From assembly GCA_965278965.1 (NCBI GenBank), contig OZ257127.1, positions 992,001-1,056,000 on the forward strand: a DNA stretch of 64,000 bases, given 5' to 3'. This DNA is from UBA10649 sp965278965 (GTDB lineage Bacteria; Actinomycetota; Actinomycetes; S36-B12). Under the pieces are notes generated by a model. The model did no database searches. It saw only the letters and a list, made by a program, of their open reading frames with translations, and was not told the origin of the DNA. Below, piece by piece: positions 36,061 to 45,076 of the stretch (position 1 is the first letter of the stretch; each line of letters opens with the position of its first letter). A program made the position numbers and the translations under genes.

Positions 36061-37140
36061 TCACGCCGGTAGCCCCCAGCCGACCCAGGACACCTGCCAG
36101 CCGAAGACGAGGACGGTCGGGACGGCGACCACGACGGCGGCCGCCAGCCACCAGCGCCATCCCCGCAACCATCGCTCGGCCGCCGGAGCACCGACGCCGA
36201 TCACGAGGAGCACAGCGGGAAGCAGCGGAAGGGCGGTGTCGCGGGTGGCATCGAGCGCGCGCGCCTGGATCACGACCGAGGCGACGAGCACGGCGATGAC
36301 CAATGCGGTCGCACCAGGGACGCGGCGGCGGGCCAGCAGGATCAGCAGCACCCATCCGAGCCCGAGGACGGACAGCACGATCCACGGAAGGTTGGACATG
36401 AGCCGGCCGACGAACTCCGTGTCGTAGTACGACAGGTCCGTGCCCTCCGCCCGGCTTGTCGATCCGCCCCAGGCAGCCATGACCCCATGGACCAGCACAG
36501 TGCCGGCGACGACAGCGACGGTTCCGGTCGCGATCAGGCGGATGCGTTCGCCAGGTGGATCTTCTCGGCGGGCGAACCACAGCACGACCGCCCAGGCGAC
36601 GAGCGCGACGACAGCCATCGACCAGTGGTTGGCAGCGGCGAGCACCCAGCCCGTCGCGATCGTCCACCGCGACCGGCCGAGCCCGATCAGGCTTGCCGCG
36701 ATGACGGTCGCGGGGTCGTAGCCACCGACCCAGACCATCACGATCGCGACGACCGGGCCTGCGAACAGCACCAAGAAGAGCAGGCGCGCCCGCTCGGGCG
36801 ACTGACGTACCTGTGGCATCAGGAACGGCCAGACGAGCGCAACCATCGTCAGGCACAGCATCACCAGCCCGTAGGCCTCGCGAGAGCGCAGCAGGCCGAC
36901 CATGCCGGCGAGCACGGCGGCGAGGGAGTTGCCGAGCAGGTAGTCGTTGGTGCTGTCGAGACCGGCTCCGGCGCGCGGGTCGGTCCAGTGGACACCGATG
37001 TCGTACAGGGTCACCCACTGCGGGAACGAGCCGATCCCGTACTTCACCAGGGCCACGGCGAGGACGGCGCCGGCCAGGGTGACGGCGACGGCCCACGACG
37101 GGATCGCGCGGGCCGTGGTGGCCCGGGCAGGTGCCGTCAC
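36061..37140 (-). CDS. multi-pass membrane protein
   Basis: 359 residues from GTG 37140. Nine to ten hydrophobic helices; the extracytoplasmic stretch QWVTLYDIGVHWTDPRAGAG and DTEFVGRLMSNLPW recall membrane glycosyltransferase-like proteins without a clear signature. Downstream of the GroES-like gene by 22 nt. Function unknown. Confidence 0.65.
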   Translation of the reverse strand: MTAPARATTARAIPSWAVAVTLAGAVLAVALVKYGIGSFPQWVTLYDIGVHWTDPRAGAGLDSTNDYLLGNSLAAVLAGMVGLLRSREAYGLVMLCLTMVALVWPFLMPQVRQSPERARLLFLVLFAGPVVAIVMVWVGGYDPATVIAASLIGLGRSRWTIATGWVLAAANHWSMAVVALVAWAVVLWFARREDPPGERIRLIATGTVAVVAGTVLVHGVMAAWGGSTSRAEGTDLSYYDTEFVGRLMSNLPWIVLSVLGLGWVLLILLARRRVPGATALVIAVLVASVVIQARALDATRDTALPLLPAVLLVIGVGAPAAERWLRGWRWWLAAAVVVAVPTVLVFGWQVSWVGWGLPA

Positions 37141-37162
37141 GTCGCCCCCGTCCCGCGATCGG

Positions 37163-37537
37163 CTAGAGGTACAGGCCCGTCTCGGACGAGCTGTTCCGGT
37201 CGGCGGCCACCGCGTGGACGTCACGCTCCCGCAGCAGCACGTAGTCGATCCCCTGCAGCTCGACCTGCCCGCGGTCCTCCGGCTCGAATAGGACCCGGTC
37301 GCCGACCTGGACGCTGCGCACATTCGGGCCGACCGCGACGACGCGCGCCCACGACAGCCGTAGGCCGACCTGCGCTGTCGCCGGGATCACGATGCCGCCC
37401 ATGCTGCGCCGCTCGCGGCCGTCGGCGTCCTCGCGGACGAGCACGCGGTCGTGCAGGAGCCGGATGGGGACCGAGCCGTCCGGCCCCGGAGTGGTGTCCG
37501 GGTGGTCCTGGCCGACGCCGATGTCGGTCGCGGTCAC
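37163..37537 (-). CDS. GroES-like co-chaperonin paralog
   Basis: 124 residues from GTG 37537. Cpn10 fold: IRLLHDRVLVRED, a mobile-loop equivalent (DADGRERRSMGGIVIP), ARVVAVGPNVRSVQVGDRVLFEPED, and a C-terminal DYVLLRERDVHAV. N- and C-terminal extensions differ from GroES, and there is no groEL here, so it is an accessory paralog. It starts 2 nt after the DUF3618 stop. Confidence 0.85.
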   Translation of the reverse strand: MTATDIGVGQDHPDTTPGPDGSVPIRLLHDRVLVREDADGRERRSMGGIVIPATAQVGLRLSWARVVAVGPNVRSVQVGDRVLFEPEDRGQVELQGIDYVLLRERDVHAVAADRNSSSETGLYL

Positions 37538-37539
37538 GC

Positions 37540-37815
37540 CTATCGCCGGCGCAGGATGCGGCGGAGCACGACGACACCGACGACGACACCGACGACGATC
37601 GCCACGCGCTCCGGCCGGACGCCGCCGTACTCGTCCGTGAACCAGCCTGTGACTTGGTTGCGCCCGCGCTTGGCGAGCGCTCCGGGAGTGGTCGCTGCGC
37701 GGAGGTCGGCTATCGAGCCGACGAGCTCCTCGCGCGCAGCGGCGATCTCAGCCTGCAGGTCGACGACGGACGGCGCCGGTGCGGGCGCCGTCGCCGGGGT
37801 GAGCGCCTCGGTCAT
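37540..37815 (-). CDS. DUF3618 family small membrane protein
   Basis: 91 residues from ATG 37815. Helix VVDLQAEIAAAREELVGSIADLR, then a membrane helix VAIVVGVVVGVVVLRRILRRR. DUF3618 is common in actinobacteria next to GroES-like or BCP genes. Function unknown. Confidence 0.8.
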   Translation of the reverse strand: MTEALTPATAPAPAPSVVDLQAEIAAAREELVGSIADLRAATTPGALAKRGRNQVTGWFTDEYGGVRPERVAIVVGVVVGVVVLRRILRRR

Positions 37816-37931
37816 GGGTCGCAGACTACGCGGCCAGGTGGCTGGGCGGTCCCCCACCGCGGCCATGTGTCCGGCAGACTGGCGTGGTCGGCGACGCGAT
37901 CGGGCGCCCGCCAGGACCCTCAGGAGGACCG

Positions 37932-38399
37932 ATGCCCCTCTCCCCCGGCGATGCCGCGCCCGACTTCGACCTGGAGGACGAGGACGGTGAGCACGTGCGG
38001 CTGGCGGACCTGCGCGGTCAGCGGGTCGTCCTGTACGCGTACCCGGCGGCGATGACACCCGGTTGCACGAAGCAGGCGTGCGACTTCCGCGACAACCTCG
38101 CGGCCTTCACCGGGGACGGGTACACCGTGCTCGGCATCAGTCCCGACAAGCCGGCGAAGCTCGCGAAGTTCCGCGACCGAGATGACCTGCCGTTCCGGCT
38201 GCTGTCGGACCCGGACAAGGCGGTCCTGATGGCGTACGGCGCCTACGGCGAGAAGAAGATGTACGGCAAGGTCGTGACCGGCGTCATCCGGTCGACCTTC
38301 GTCATCGGTCCGGACGGGCGCATCGAGCACGCCTTCTACAACGTGAAGGCCACCGGCCACGTCGCCAAGCTGATGCGCGACCTCGGCATCGGCGAGTGA
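37932..38399 (+). CDS. bcp: thioredoxin-dependent thiol peroxidase (Bcp)
   Basis: 155 residues, ATG 37932 after AGGAGG. Peroxidatic and resolving cysteines in TPGCTKQACDFRDN (CxxxxC), typical of 2-Cys Bcp/PrxQ. Reduces peroxides with thioredoxin. GTGA overlap with the downstream PhyH gene. Confidence 0.93.
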   Translation: MPLSPGDAAPDFDLEDEDGEHVRLADLRGQRVVLYAYPAAMTPGCTKQACDFRDNLAAFTGDGYTVLGISPDKPAKLAKFRDRDDLPFRLLSDPDKAVLMAYGAYGEKKMYGKVVTGVIRSTFVIGPDGRIEHAFYNVKATGHVAKLMRDLGIGE

Positions 38400-39223
38400 C
38401 GGAAAGGCGAGACGCCACCGACCTCGTCGACCCCGGGACCGTCGAACGGTTCGCGGCGGACGGCTGCGTCGTCGTCCGGGGGCTGTTCAGCGCCGACGAG
38501 GTCGCCACCGTCCGAGCGGGCATCGAGCGCAACCTCGCCGAGCCCGGCCCGCTGTTCGGGGTCGCGAGCCGCGACGAGGACCCGGGACGCTTCGTCGAGG
38601 ACTTCTGCAACTGGCAGCGGATCGAGGAATACCGCACGATCGCGTTCGACTCACGCGCCGCCGACGTCGCTGGGGCGCTCATGGGCGGGCGGACCGTCCG
38701 GCTGTACCACGACCATCTCTTGGTCAAGGAGCCCGGAACGCGGCAGCCGACCCCGTGGCACCAGGACCAGCCGTACTACAACGTCGACGGCGTGGACAAC
38801 GTGTCGATGTGGATGCCGGTCGACCCCGTGCCTGCGGAGTCGACGTTGGAGTTCTGGGCGGGGTCGCACCGCGGCGGCTGGCTCATGCCTAGGACGTTCC
38901 TGACCGAGCAGGCGGCCTGGTTCCCCGAGGGCTCGCTCGCGGAGATCCCCGACATCGAGGCCGACCGTGAGGCCTTCGAGCTGCGGGCGTGGGCGCTGGC
39001 GCCCGGCGACGCGGTCTTCTTCCACATGCTCACCGCGCACCACGCGTACGGCGTGCCCGGCGCGACCCGACGTCGGGTGTTCTCGCTGCGGTTCCTCGGT
39101 GACGACGCGACGCACGCGCCGCGCCCATGGCGCACGTCGCCCCCGTTCGAGGGGCTGGCCGACGAGCTGCCGGCCGGCGCACCGATGGACCACCCGCTCT
39201 TCCCGCTGCTGCGCGAGGCATGA
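38396..39223 (+). CDS. phytanoyl-CoA dioxygenase (PhyH) family protein
   Basis: 275 residues from GTG 38396, overlapping bcp. Fe(II)/2-oxoglutarate residues: WHQDQPYYNVDG (HxD), then AHHAYGVPGATRRRVF (distal His and 2OG-binding Arg). Substrate unknown; members hydroxylate acyl-CoAs or small metabolites. Co-transcribed with bcp. Confidence 0.85.
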   Translation: MTERRDATDLVDPGTVERFAADGCVVVRGLFSADEVATVRAGIERNLAEPGPLFGVASRDEDPGRFVEDFCNWQRIEEYRTIAFDSRAADVAGALMGGRTVRLYHDHLLVKEPGTRQPTPWHQDQPYYNVDGVDNVSMWMPVDPVPAESTLEFWAGSHRGGWLMPRTFLTEQAAWFPEGSLAEIPDIEADREAFELRAWALAPGDAVFFHMLTAHHAYGVPGATRRRVFSLRFLGDDATHAPRPWRTSPPFEGLADELPAGAPMDHPLFPLLREA

Positions 39224-39247
39224 GCCGACACCTAGACTCGTCGTGCC

Positions 39248-39328
39248 GCGGGAGTGGTGTAACGGCAGCCACGCTGCGTTTAGGTCGCAGTGCCTTCGGG
39301 CGTGAGGGTTCGAATCCCTTCTCCCGCA
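39248..39328 (+). tRNA. tRNA-Leu(TAG)
   Basis: 81 nt class II. Acceptor GCGGGAG/CTCCCGC; anticodon stem CTGCG/CGCAG around TTTAGGT (TAG); long variable arm; T-loop GGTTCGAATCCC. TAGACT at 39233-39238 is the likely -10. CCA not encoded. Confidence 0.95.
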
Positions 39329-39352
39329 CCGCAGTCCCTTCCTGCTGACGGC

Positions 39353-39958
39353 CTAGCCCAGCAGGTCGCGCAGGACGGGGGCGAGCTGCTGCAGCGCACG
39401 GCCGCGGTGGCTCATCGCGTCCTTCTGCGCGGCGGGGATCTCGGCAAACGTCTGCGTCATGCCGGTCGGGACGAAGATCGGGTCGTAGCCGAACCCGTCG
39501 GTGCCGCGCGGCTCACGGATGACCGAACCGTCGACGCTGCCCTCGACGACCCGCTCGGTCCCGTCGGGCAGCACGATGGCGGCCGCGCACCGGAACTCAG
39601 CCCCCCGTCGGGTGTCCGGTGTGTCCGTCAGCTGGTCGAGCACAAGCTGCAGGTTCGCCGCATCGTCGCCGTGACGCCCCGACCAGCGTGCCGAGAGGAT
39701 CCCCGGCATCGCGTTGAGCGCATCGACGCACAGGCCCGAGTCGTCCGCGACCGCCGGGAGCCCGGTGGCCGCCGTGATCGCCCTCGCCTTCAGCAGGGCA
39801 TTGCCGGCGAACGTCGACTCCGTCTCCGGGACCTCCGGTACGTCGGGGAAGTCCGCGACGCTGAGCAGATCGACGTCAAGCCCGTGGGCCACCAGGATCC
39901 GGTGCAGCTCGGACAGCTTGTGCGCGTTGCGGGTGGCCAGGACGACGGTGGCGGCCAC
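39353..39958 (-). CDS. rdgB: RdgB/HAM1 non-canonical purine NTP pyrophosphatase
   Basis: 201 residues from GTG 39958. VVLATRNAHKLSEL, PETESTFAGNALLKARAI, VADDSGLCVDALN and DGFGYDPIFVP are the ITPase motifs. Removes ITP, dITP and XTP. Follows rph by 5 nt. Confidence 0.94.
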   Translation of the reverse strand: MAATVVLATRNAHKLSELHRILVAHGLDVDLLSVADFPDVPEVPETESTFAGNALLKARAITAATGLPAVADDSGLCVDALNAMPGILSARWSGRHGDDAANLQLVLDQLTDTPDTRRGAEFRCAAAIVLPDGTERVVEGSVDGSVIREPRGTDGFGYDPIFVPTGMTQTFAEIPAAQKDAMSHRGRALQQLAPVLRDLLG

Positions 39959-39963
39959 CGCCG

Positions 39964-40707
39964 TCAGGCCCGGGTCGGGAGGGGCTGCGCGAGCGCCACC
40001 TCCTGCAGACCGGTCAGCGTGCGACAGCCCGCGGCGGCGAGGTCCAGCAGGCCGTCGAGCAGCGAGCGGTCGAACGGCGCGCCTTCGGCGGTCCCCTGGA
40101 CCTCGACGAACCGACCGTCACCGGTCATCACGACGTTCATGTCGGTCTCGGCGCGCACGTCGTCGTCGTAGTGCAGGTCCAGCCGCGGCTCACCGTCGAT
40201 GATGCCGACGCTGACGGCCGCGACCGAGCTGATGAGCGGCTCGGCGCCGGGCTTGACCAGGCCCTGTCCACGCGCCCACGTGATCGCGTCGACGAGAGCG
40301 ACGTAGGAGCCCGTGATGGCCGCGGTCCGCGTGCCGCCGTCGGCCTGGAGGACGTCGCAGTCGATGAGGATGCTGTTCTCCCCCAGCCCCTTCAGGTCGA
40401 CGACCGCGCGAAGGCTGCGGCCGATGAGTCGCGAGATCTCCTGTGTGCGCCCGCCGAGCTTGCCCTTGACCGACTCGCGCTGGTTGCGCGTGTTGGTCGC
40501 CCGCGGCAGCATCGCGTACTCCGCGGTGACCCAGCCCGTTCCGGAGTCCTTCAGCCAGCGCGGGACACCCGCGGAGAACGACGCTGTGCACAGCACGCGG
40601 GTCCGGCCGAACGAGACGAGGGCGGAGCCTTCCGCGTGCTCGGACCAGGCCCGCTCGAAGGTCACCGGACGAAGGGCATCGGCTGTACGGCCGTCGGATC
40701 GCGTCAT
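39964..40707 (-). CDS. rph: ribonuclease PH
   Basis: 247 residues, ATG 40707. TEYAMLPRATNTRNQRE-type VTAEYAMLPRATNTRNQRES, GRTQEISRLIGRSLRAVVDL and DCDVLQADGGTRTAAITG are RNase PH motifs; trims tRNA 3' ends with phosphate. TAGGGT lies 6 nt upstream of the ATG, so probably leaderless. Leads rph-rdgB. Confidence 0.95.
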   Translation of the reverse strand: MTRSDGRTADALRPVTFERAWSEHAEGSALVSFGRTRVLCTASFSAGVPRWLKDSGTGWVTAEYAMLPRATNTRNQRESVKGKLGGRTQEISRLIGRSLRAVVDLKGLGENSILIDCDVLQADGGTRTAAITGSYVALVDAITWARGQGLVKPGAEPLISSVAAVSVGIIDGEPRLDLHYDDDVRAETDMNVVMTGDGRFVEVQGTAEGAPFDRSLLDGLLDLAAAGCRTLTGLQEVALAQPLPTRA

Positions 40708-40750
40708 GCGGCGACCCTATAGAGGCCACCCGACGCCGCTGGTCCGACGG

Positions 40751-41545
40751 TCAGCGGTCGACCTCGACCACGCCGATCTCCGGGCCGAGGAACCGGCGGC
40801 CGACCCGCTGGAACTCGTCGGGGTCGCCGGTGACGAGGAACTGGTGCACGGGTTCGGGCAGGTCCGGGTGGCGCAGTAGGTCCGCGGCGACCAGCGTGCG
40901 GTACACGTCCTTCGCGGTCTCCTCTGCGCTCGAGACGAGCGTGACGTCCTCGCCCATCACGTACGCGATCACGCCGGTCAGGAGCGGGTAGTGCGTGCAG
41001 CCCAGGACGAGCGTGTCCACGCCGGCCTCCTTCATCGGCTGCAGGTACTCCGTGGCGACGTCGATCAGCTCCGGGCCTGACGTCACACCGGCCTCGACGA
41101 ACTCGACGAACCGCGGGCACGCCGCGACCGTGAGCTCGACCTGCGGCGCCGCGGCGAACGCGTCCGCGTAGGCCCCGGATGCGATCGTGACGGCAGTCCC
41201 GATGACACCGACTCGACCACTGCGGGTCGCGGCCGCCGCACGGCGCACCGCGGGATGGACGACCTCGATGACGGGGACGTCATAGCGCTCCCGAGCATCG
41301 CGCAGCATGGCCGCGCTGGCGGAGTTGCACGCGATCACGATCGCCTTCACCCCGTCGTCGACCAGGCGGTCGAGGATCTCCAGGGCGAACTCACGCACCT
41401 GGGCGAGCGGGCGCGGTCCGTACGGGCCGCGAGCGGTGTCGCCGACGTAGCGGATCGGCTCGTGCGGGAGCTGGTCGAGAACGGATCGGGCGACCGTGAG
41501 CCCACCGACCCCCGAGTCGAAGATCCCGATGGGCGCGTCATTCAT
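40751..41545 (-). CDS. murI: glutamate racemase
   Basis: 264 residues, ATG 41545. IGIFDSGVGGLTVARSVL, catalytic cysteines in IACNSASA and GCTHYPLL. Makes D-glutamate for peptidoglycan. TAGGGT 10 nt upstream. Confidence 0.96.
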   Translation of the reverse strand: MNDAPIGIFDSGVGGLTVARSVLDQLPHEPIRYVGDTARGPYGPRPLAQVREFALEILDRLVDDGVKAIVIACNSASAAMLRDARERYDVPVIEVVHPAVRRAAAATRSGRVGVIGTAVTIASGAYADAFAAAPQVELTVAACPRFVEFVEAGVTSGPELIDVATEYLQPMKEAGVDTLVLGCTHYPLLTGVIAYVMGEDVTLVSSAEETAKDVYRTLVAADLLRHPDLPEPVHQFLVTGDPDEFQRVGRRFLGPEIGVVEVDR

Positions 41546-41595
41546 GGCAGCGCCAACCCTAGGCCGCCCACGGACGCCGCCCGTACAGTGCCGCC

Positions 41596-41991
41596 ATGAA
41601 GCGTCCCGCGAGCGTGCTCCTGGTCGTGGCTCTCGTCGTGCTGTCCGCGATCTTCGACCTGGCGTTCGGCATCTGGATGGTCCTGGCGCCGTTCGGTCCC
41701 GACCTCACGGTCACCGACCTGACCGGCAACGCCCAGGCGTTCCCCGGGTTCGCGCTGGTCATCAACGGCCTGCTGTCCGTCGTGCTCGGCCTGATGTACC
41801 TGTGGCTGGCGCGCGAGGCCATGATCGGCTCGCGGACGGCCTACATGCTGGTCAACGTCCTCGCGACGATCAACATCGTGTTCGGGCTCCTGCGGCTGCC
41901 CTACGGCTGGCTCGTCATCGGCCTCAGTGCCATCGCCCTGCTGGCGGCCAACACGACGCGCGCCCGCGAGTGGTTCAGCCAGCAGCCGTAG
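41596..41991 (+). CDS. four-helix membrane protein, unknown
   Basis: 131 residues, ATG 41596, 6 nt after TACAGT (41584-41589), hence probably leaderless. Four helices (VLLVVALVVLSAIFDLAFGI; FALVINGLLSVVLGLMYLWL; AYMLVNVLATINIVFGLL; GWLVIGLSAIALLAA). Its end overlaps the convergent MoaD-like gene by 17 nt. Confidence 0.7.
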   Translation: MKRPASVLLVVALVVLSAIFDLAFGIWMVLAPFGPDLTVTDLTGNAQAFPGFALVINGLLSVVLGLMYLWLAREAMIGSRTAYMLVNVLATINIVFGLLRLPYGWLVIGLSAIALLAANTTRAREWFSQQP

Positions 41992-42253
41992 CCCACGACG
42001 GCAGGATCGTGACGAGGTCGCCGTCGCCGACCGGGGTCGCCAGCCCGGCTGCGTAGCGCACGTCCTGCGCGCCGACGTAGACGTTCACGAGGCGTCGCAG
42101 CCCGCTGTCGTCGAGCATCCGCGCCGGAAGTGCCGGATGGCGCGACCCGAGATCGGCGATCAGGGCGGCCACCGTGGTGCCGGTGCCGGCGACGCGCTCC
42201 GCCCCGCTCGTCGCATCGCGCAGGTACGCGGGGATCCGGACCTCGACAGGCAT
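41975..42253 (-). CDS. MoaD/ThiS-like ubiquitin-fold protein without C-terminal GG
   Basis: 92 residues from ATG 42253. VEVRIPAYLRDATSG, LIADLGSRHPALPARML, RLVNVYVGAQDVR and TPVGDGDLVTILPSWATAAG. The fold matches sulfur-carrier proteins, but the tail ends TAAG-stop rather than the diglycine needed for adenylation. It may be a structural homolog, need processing, or be inactive. Confidence 0.78.
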   Translation of the reverse strand: MPVEVRIPAYLRDATSGAERVAGTGTTVAALIADLGSRHPALPARMLDDSGLRRLVNVYVGAQDVRYAAGLATPVGDGDLVTILPSWATAAG

Positions 42254-42262
42254 GGACGGACC

Positions 42263-42820
42263 CTACGACCGGTCCAGGAGGCCGGACACCGTCGCGTCCT
42301 GGACGAAGGTCAGCCAGTCATACACGGCATACATGCCCGCGCGCGGGTCCTCGTCGGGAAGGGCGGCCAGCTCCGGATGGTTGTCCTCGCTCACGCCCAG
42401 GCGGGCCGCGATCGTGAGCCGGGCATCGTTGAGCAGGCCGAGCCAGGACCGCACGGCATCGCCCTCGAAGACCACCGTCCCGCTCTCGCCGGTGGGGATG
42501 TCGGCCAGCGCCGCGAGCACAGCCTGTGCCGCGGCGCGCTTGGCCTCGCGTAGGTCCCGCTCGGTGAACCGGCGGAAGCGCGCAGACGCCTCCGGGTCGT
42601 CGGCGTAGGCGTCCGGCAGGAGTCGCAGCAGCGCCGGGTCCGAGGGAGCCTGCGCCTGCGGGTCGAGACCGACGAGCGCGACGAGGGGGTCGACATCGGC
42701 CTCGGGGGCGACGAACTCCGCGATCTGCGTCGCGAGCGACGCGAGAAGGCCGAGCTCCATCGGCTCGAGCACGACCTCGACGCGAGGGACCTCGCCGGGG
42801 AGCACGACGACCTCGGCCAT
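42263..42820 (-). CDS. DUF2017 family protein
   Basis: 185 residues from ATG 42820, sharing one base with the clpS stop (TGATG). EPMELGLLASLATQIAEFV and DDPEASARFRRFTERDLREAKR are DUF2017 motifs. Regularly encoded after clpS in actinobacteria; function unknown. Confidence 0.9.
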   Translation of the reverse strand: MAEVVVLPGEVPRVEVVLEPMELGLLASLATQIAEFVAPEADVDPLVALVGLDPQAQAPSDPALLRLLPDAYADDPEASARFRRFTERDLREAKRAAAQAVLAALADIPTGESGTVVFEGDAVRSWLGLLNDARLTIAARLGVSEDNHPELAALPDEDPRAGMYAVYDWLTFVQDATVSGLLDRS

Positions 42821-43131
42821 CAGTCGTCCTTCTGCATGGTGGCCCACAGCCCGTAGCCGTGCATCGCCGCGACGTCACGCTCCATCTCGTCGTGCGCCCC
42901 CGATGAGACGACGGCCCGGCCGTCCTGATGGACCTGCATCATCAGGTGCTCCGCCTTCGTCCGGTCGTAGTGGAAGTACTCCATGAAGACGTACGTCACG
43001 TACGACATCAGGTTGACGGGGTCGTTCCACACGATCGTGATCCACGGATGCTCCGACTCCACGGCGTAGTCGGGCCGGACAACCTCGGCGGGCGCCACGG
43101 AGACGAGGGACACGCGCCCATCCTCCCCCAT
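42820..43131 (-). CDS. clpS: ClpS, Clp protease N-end-rule adaptor
   Basis: 103 residues. PWITIVWNDPVNLMSYVTYV, then HYDRTKAEHLMMQVHQDGRAVV, ending ALWATMQKDD-like GLWATMQKDD. Delivers N-degron substrates to ClpAP/ClpCP. First gene of clpS-DUF2017-MoaD. Confidence 0.94.
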   Translation of the reverse strand: MGEDGRVSLVSVAPAEVVRPDYAVESEHPWITIVWNDPVNLMSYVTYVFMEYFHYDRTKAEHLMMQVHQDGRAVVSSGAHDEMERDVAAMHGYGLWATMQKDD

Positions 43132-43153
43132 CGAGCCCCGCCCCGGTCGCGCG

Positions 43154-45016
43154 CTACTTCTTGGTCACCTTGACCGTGAACGACTCCGACGCGTTGGCGA
43201 GCAGGTCGCCACGACCCACGGCGACGACGCGGAACGTGTAGCGGCCCTTCGCGTCCGGCGCCTTGCCGACCAGGCGCGTGCGGCCCTTCGCATTCACCGT
43301 GCCGTCCTTGACGTTCTTCCACGTGCCGTTCGCACGTTGGATCTGCAGGGCCACCTTCTGGCCCGCCAGCGCGGGCCGCACGCGGACCGCGACCGCGATC
43401 GGCCCACGGCGCGCGGTCTTGGCCTGCAGCGACGTCGCCGTCACTGCAGAGAGCACCTGCGTCGTGAACGGCGCACTCGTGCCCTCGGTGCGGGCGTCGG
43501 CCGGCGGCACGACCACCTGCCAGGTCCCGGTCGCCTGCGGGGCGACCTGGAATGCGGCGGTGCCGTCCGGACCGGTCGTGACGGTCTGGATGTCGACCCA
43601 CTTCTTGGTGCCCTGGCGTCGGAACTGCGCGGTCGCCGGCACGCCGGCGAGTGGCGCGCCGCCCGAGGACACGGTCACCGTGATCGGCACCGGGGTTCCG
43701 AAGACGGTCGTCGGCGTGCCGACGGCTGCGACATCGGTCGACGCCGGTGCGAGCGACTGCGCATACGCGCGGATCATCGGCCACTGCGAGGGGTCCTCGC
43801 CGCCGATCGTCCACAGAGCGACGCCGCCGAGGCCGAACTCCCCGACGAGCTGCGTGCGCGCCAGGACCGCCTGCGGCCCGACCCACCACATGACCCGCTT
43901 GGCCGTGCATGTCTGCCGCGCCCCGGACGAGTCGGTCCACTGCAGCTTCTTGTCGTAGTAGACCCAGCTCTCCTGGTCCGCGTCGGACCACTGGATGTCC
44001 GCCGCCTGGACCCCGGCACTCGCGAGGGTCGCCGGGATGTTCGCGTCCGTGACGGACGCCATCGCCGTCAGGGACCGGTAGGCCGACGAGCCAGTGGCCG
44101 GGCAGACCCCGGTCGTCCGCAGGGAGCCGCCGGACTGACGGGTCCAGGCGCGGCCGTACGTCGGCACGCCGATCTCGAGCTTCGCCGCGTCCATCACGCC
44201 GACGGAGTACTGCACGATCGCGCGGACCCAGGGCATCGGCGCGATCGGGCCGATGCCGTTGACGTGGTAGTCGTAGGCCATGATCCGGATCCGGTCAGCG
44301 GCCGGTGCGATCCCCGCGATGTTGTAGACCCAGTAGCCGCTGCGCGCGCCGCAGGTCCCGCCCGTCGAGCACGGCGGCGGGATCGTGACCGTGAGCAACT
44401 TGCCCTGCGCATGCAGTGCGGCCCCCAGCTCGGTGACGAACGCCGTCCAGTTCGGCTGCGTCGCGGCCCAGCTGGACGACCCGTCGGTGAAGGCGAAGCC
44501 CTCGTAGTCCAGGTCGATCCCGTCGAAGCCGTTGGACGTGACGAGGGCGACGATGTCGGCCACGTGCTGCCCGCGCAGCCCCGGGTCCGCGAGCGTCTTG
44601 GCCATGCGGCCCTTGCCCGAGCCGTCCGCGATGGCCGGGACGACCTTGAGACCGGCGGCCCGAAGCTGGCCCATCGCCCAGGAGATGTTTGAGGCACCGT
44701 TCGAGAAGCTCGGGTTCACCCGGACCTGGACCCCGCCGCCGTTGCGCGCCGTCGTGGAGTACCAGAACGGCGACACCTCGGTCATGAGGTCGGCGTTCTG
44801 CACCGCCGACGTGACGCCCGCCGGGCTCGACGGCGTCGTCATCCAGTACGGCAGCCAGCCGGCGACGATCCGCTTCGGAGCCGGCCCGTCGGCCTGGGCC
44901 GGCGTCGCCGACACAAGGGTCGCCAGCAGGACCAGGACGGCGAGCGTGAGCGTGAGGGGACGACGGGCAGTCCGATGCACGAGGGAGCCTCTCGGCAGGG
45001 GGCAGGTCCGATCCAT
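43154..45016 (-). CDS. secreted GH18-type glycosidase with C-terminal Ig-like domains
   Basis: 620 residues from ATG 45016 (or GTG at VHRTARR). Signal peptide ending near SATPAQA. GH18 barrel from about residue 45 to 380 with NGFDGIDLDYEGF (DxDxE catalytic motif), RIRIMAYDYHVN and LGGVALWTIGGED. Two to three beta-sandwich domains follow (about 390-620). Chitinase or spore-cortex-like glycosidase; substrate uncertain. Divergent from dacB. Confidence 0.88.
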   Translation of the reverse strand: MDRTCPLPRGSLVHRTARRPLTLTLAVLVLLATLVSATPAQADGPAPKRIVAGWLPYWMTTPSSPAGVTSAVQNADLMTEVSPFWYSTTARNGGGVQVRVNPSFSNGASNISWAMGQLRAAGLKVVPAIADGSGKGRMAKTLADPGLRGQHVADIVALVTSNGFDGIDLDYEGFAFTDGSSSWAATQPNWTAFVTELGAALHAQGKLLTVTIPPPCSTGGTCGARSGYWVYNIAGIAPAADRIRIMAYDYHVNGIGPIAPMPWVRAIVQYSVGVMDAAKLEIGVPTYGRAWTRQSGGSLRTTGVCPATGSSAYRSLTAMASVTDANIPATLASAGVQAADIQWSDADQESWVYYDKKLQWTDSSGARQTCTAKRVMWWVGPQAVLARTQLVGEFGLGGVALWTIGGEDPSQWPMIRAYAQSLAPASTDVAAVGTPTTVFGTPVPITVTVSSGGAPLAGVPATAQFRRQGTKKWVDIQTVTTGPDGTAAFQVAPQATGTWQVVVPPADARTEGTSAPFTTQVLSAVTATSLQAKTARRGPIAVAVRVRPALAGQKVALQIQRANGTWKNVKDGTVNAKGRTRLVGKAPDAKGRYTFRVVAVGRGDLLANASESFTVKVTKK

Positions 45017-45076
45017 TGTGCGACACGCCGTCGCCGGCCCCGGCCACCGGCATCTCCCCGGCCTGTCGCACCATGG
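45013..45076. repeat. inverted repeat spanning both divergent start codons
   Basis: CCATTGTGCGACA (45013-45025) and TGTCGCACCATGG (45064-45076) are inverted copies matching at 12 of 13 positions. Each contains the start codon of one divergent gene. Candidate operator or RNA-level site. Confidence 0.5.
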
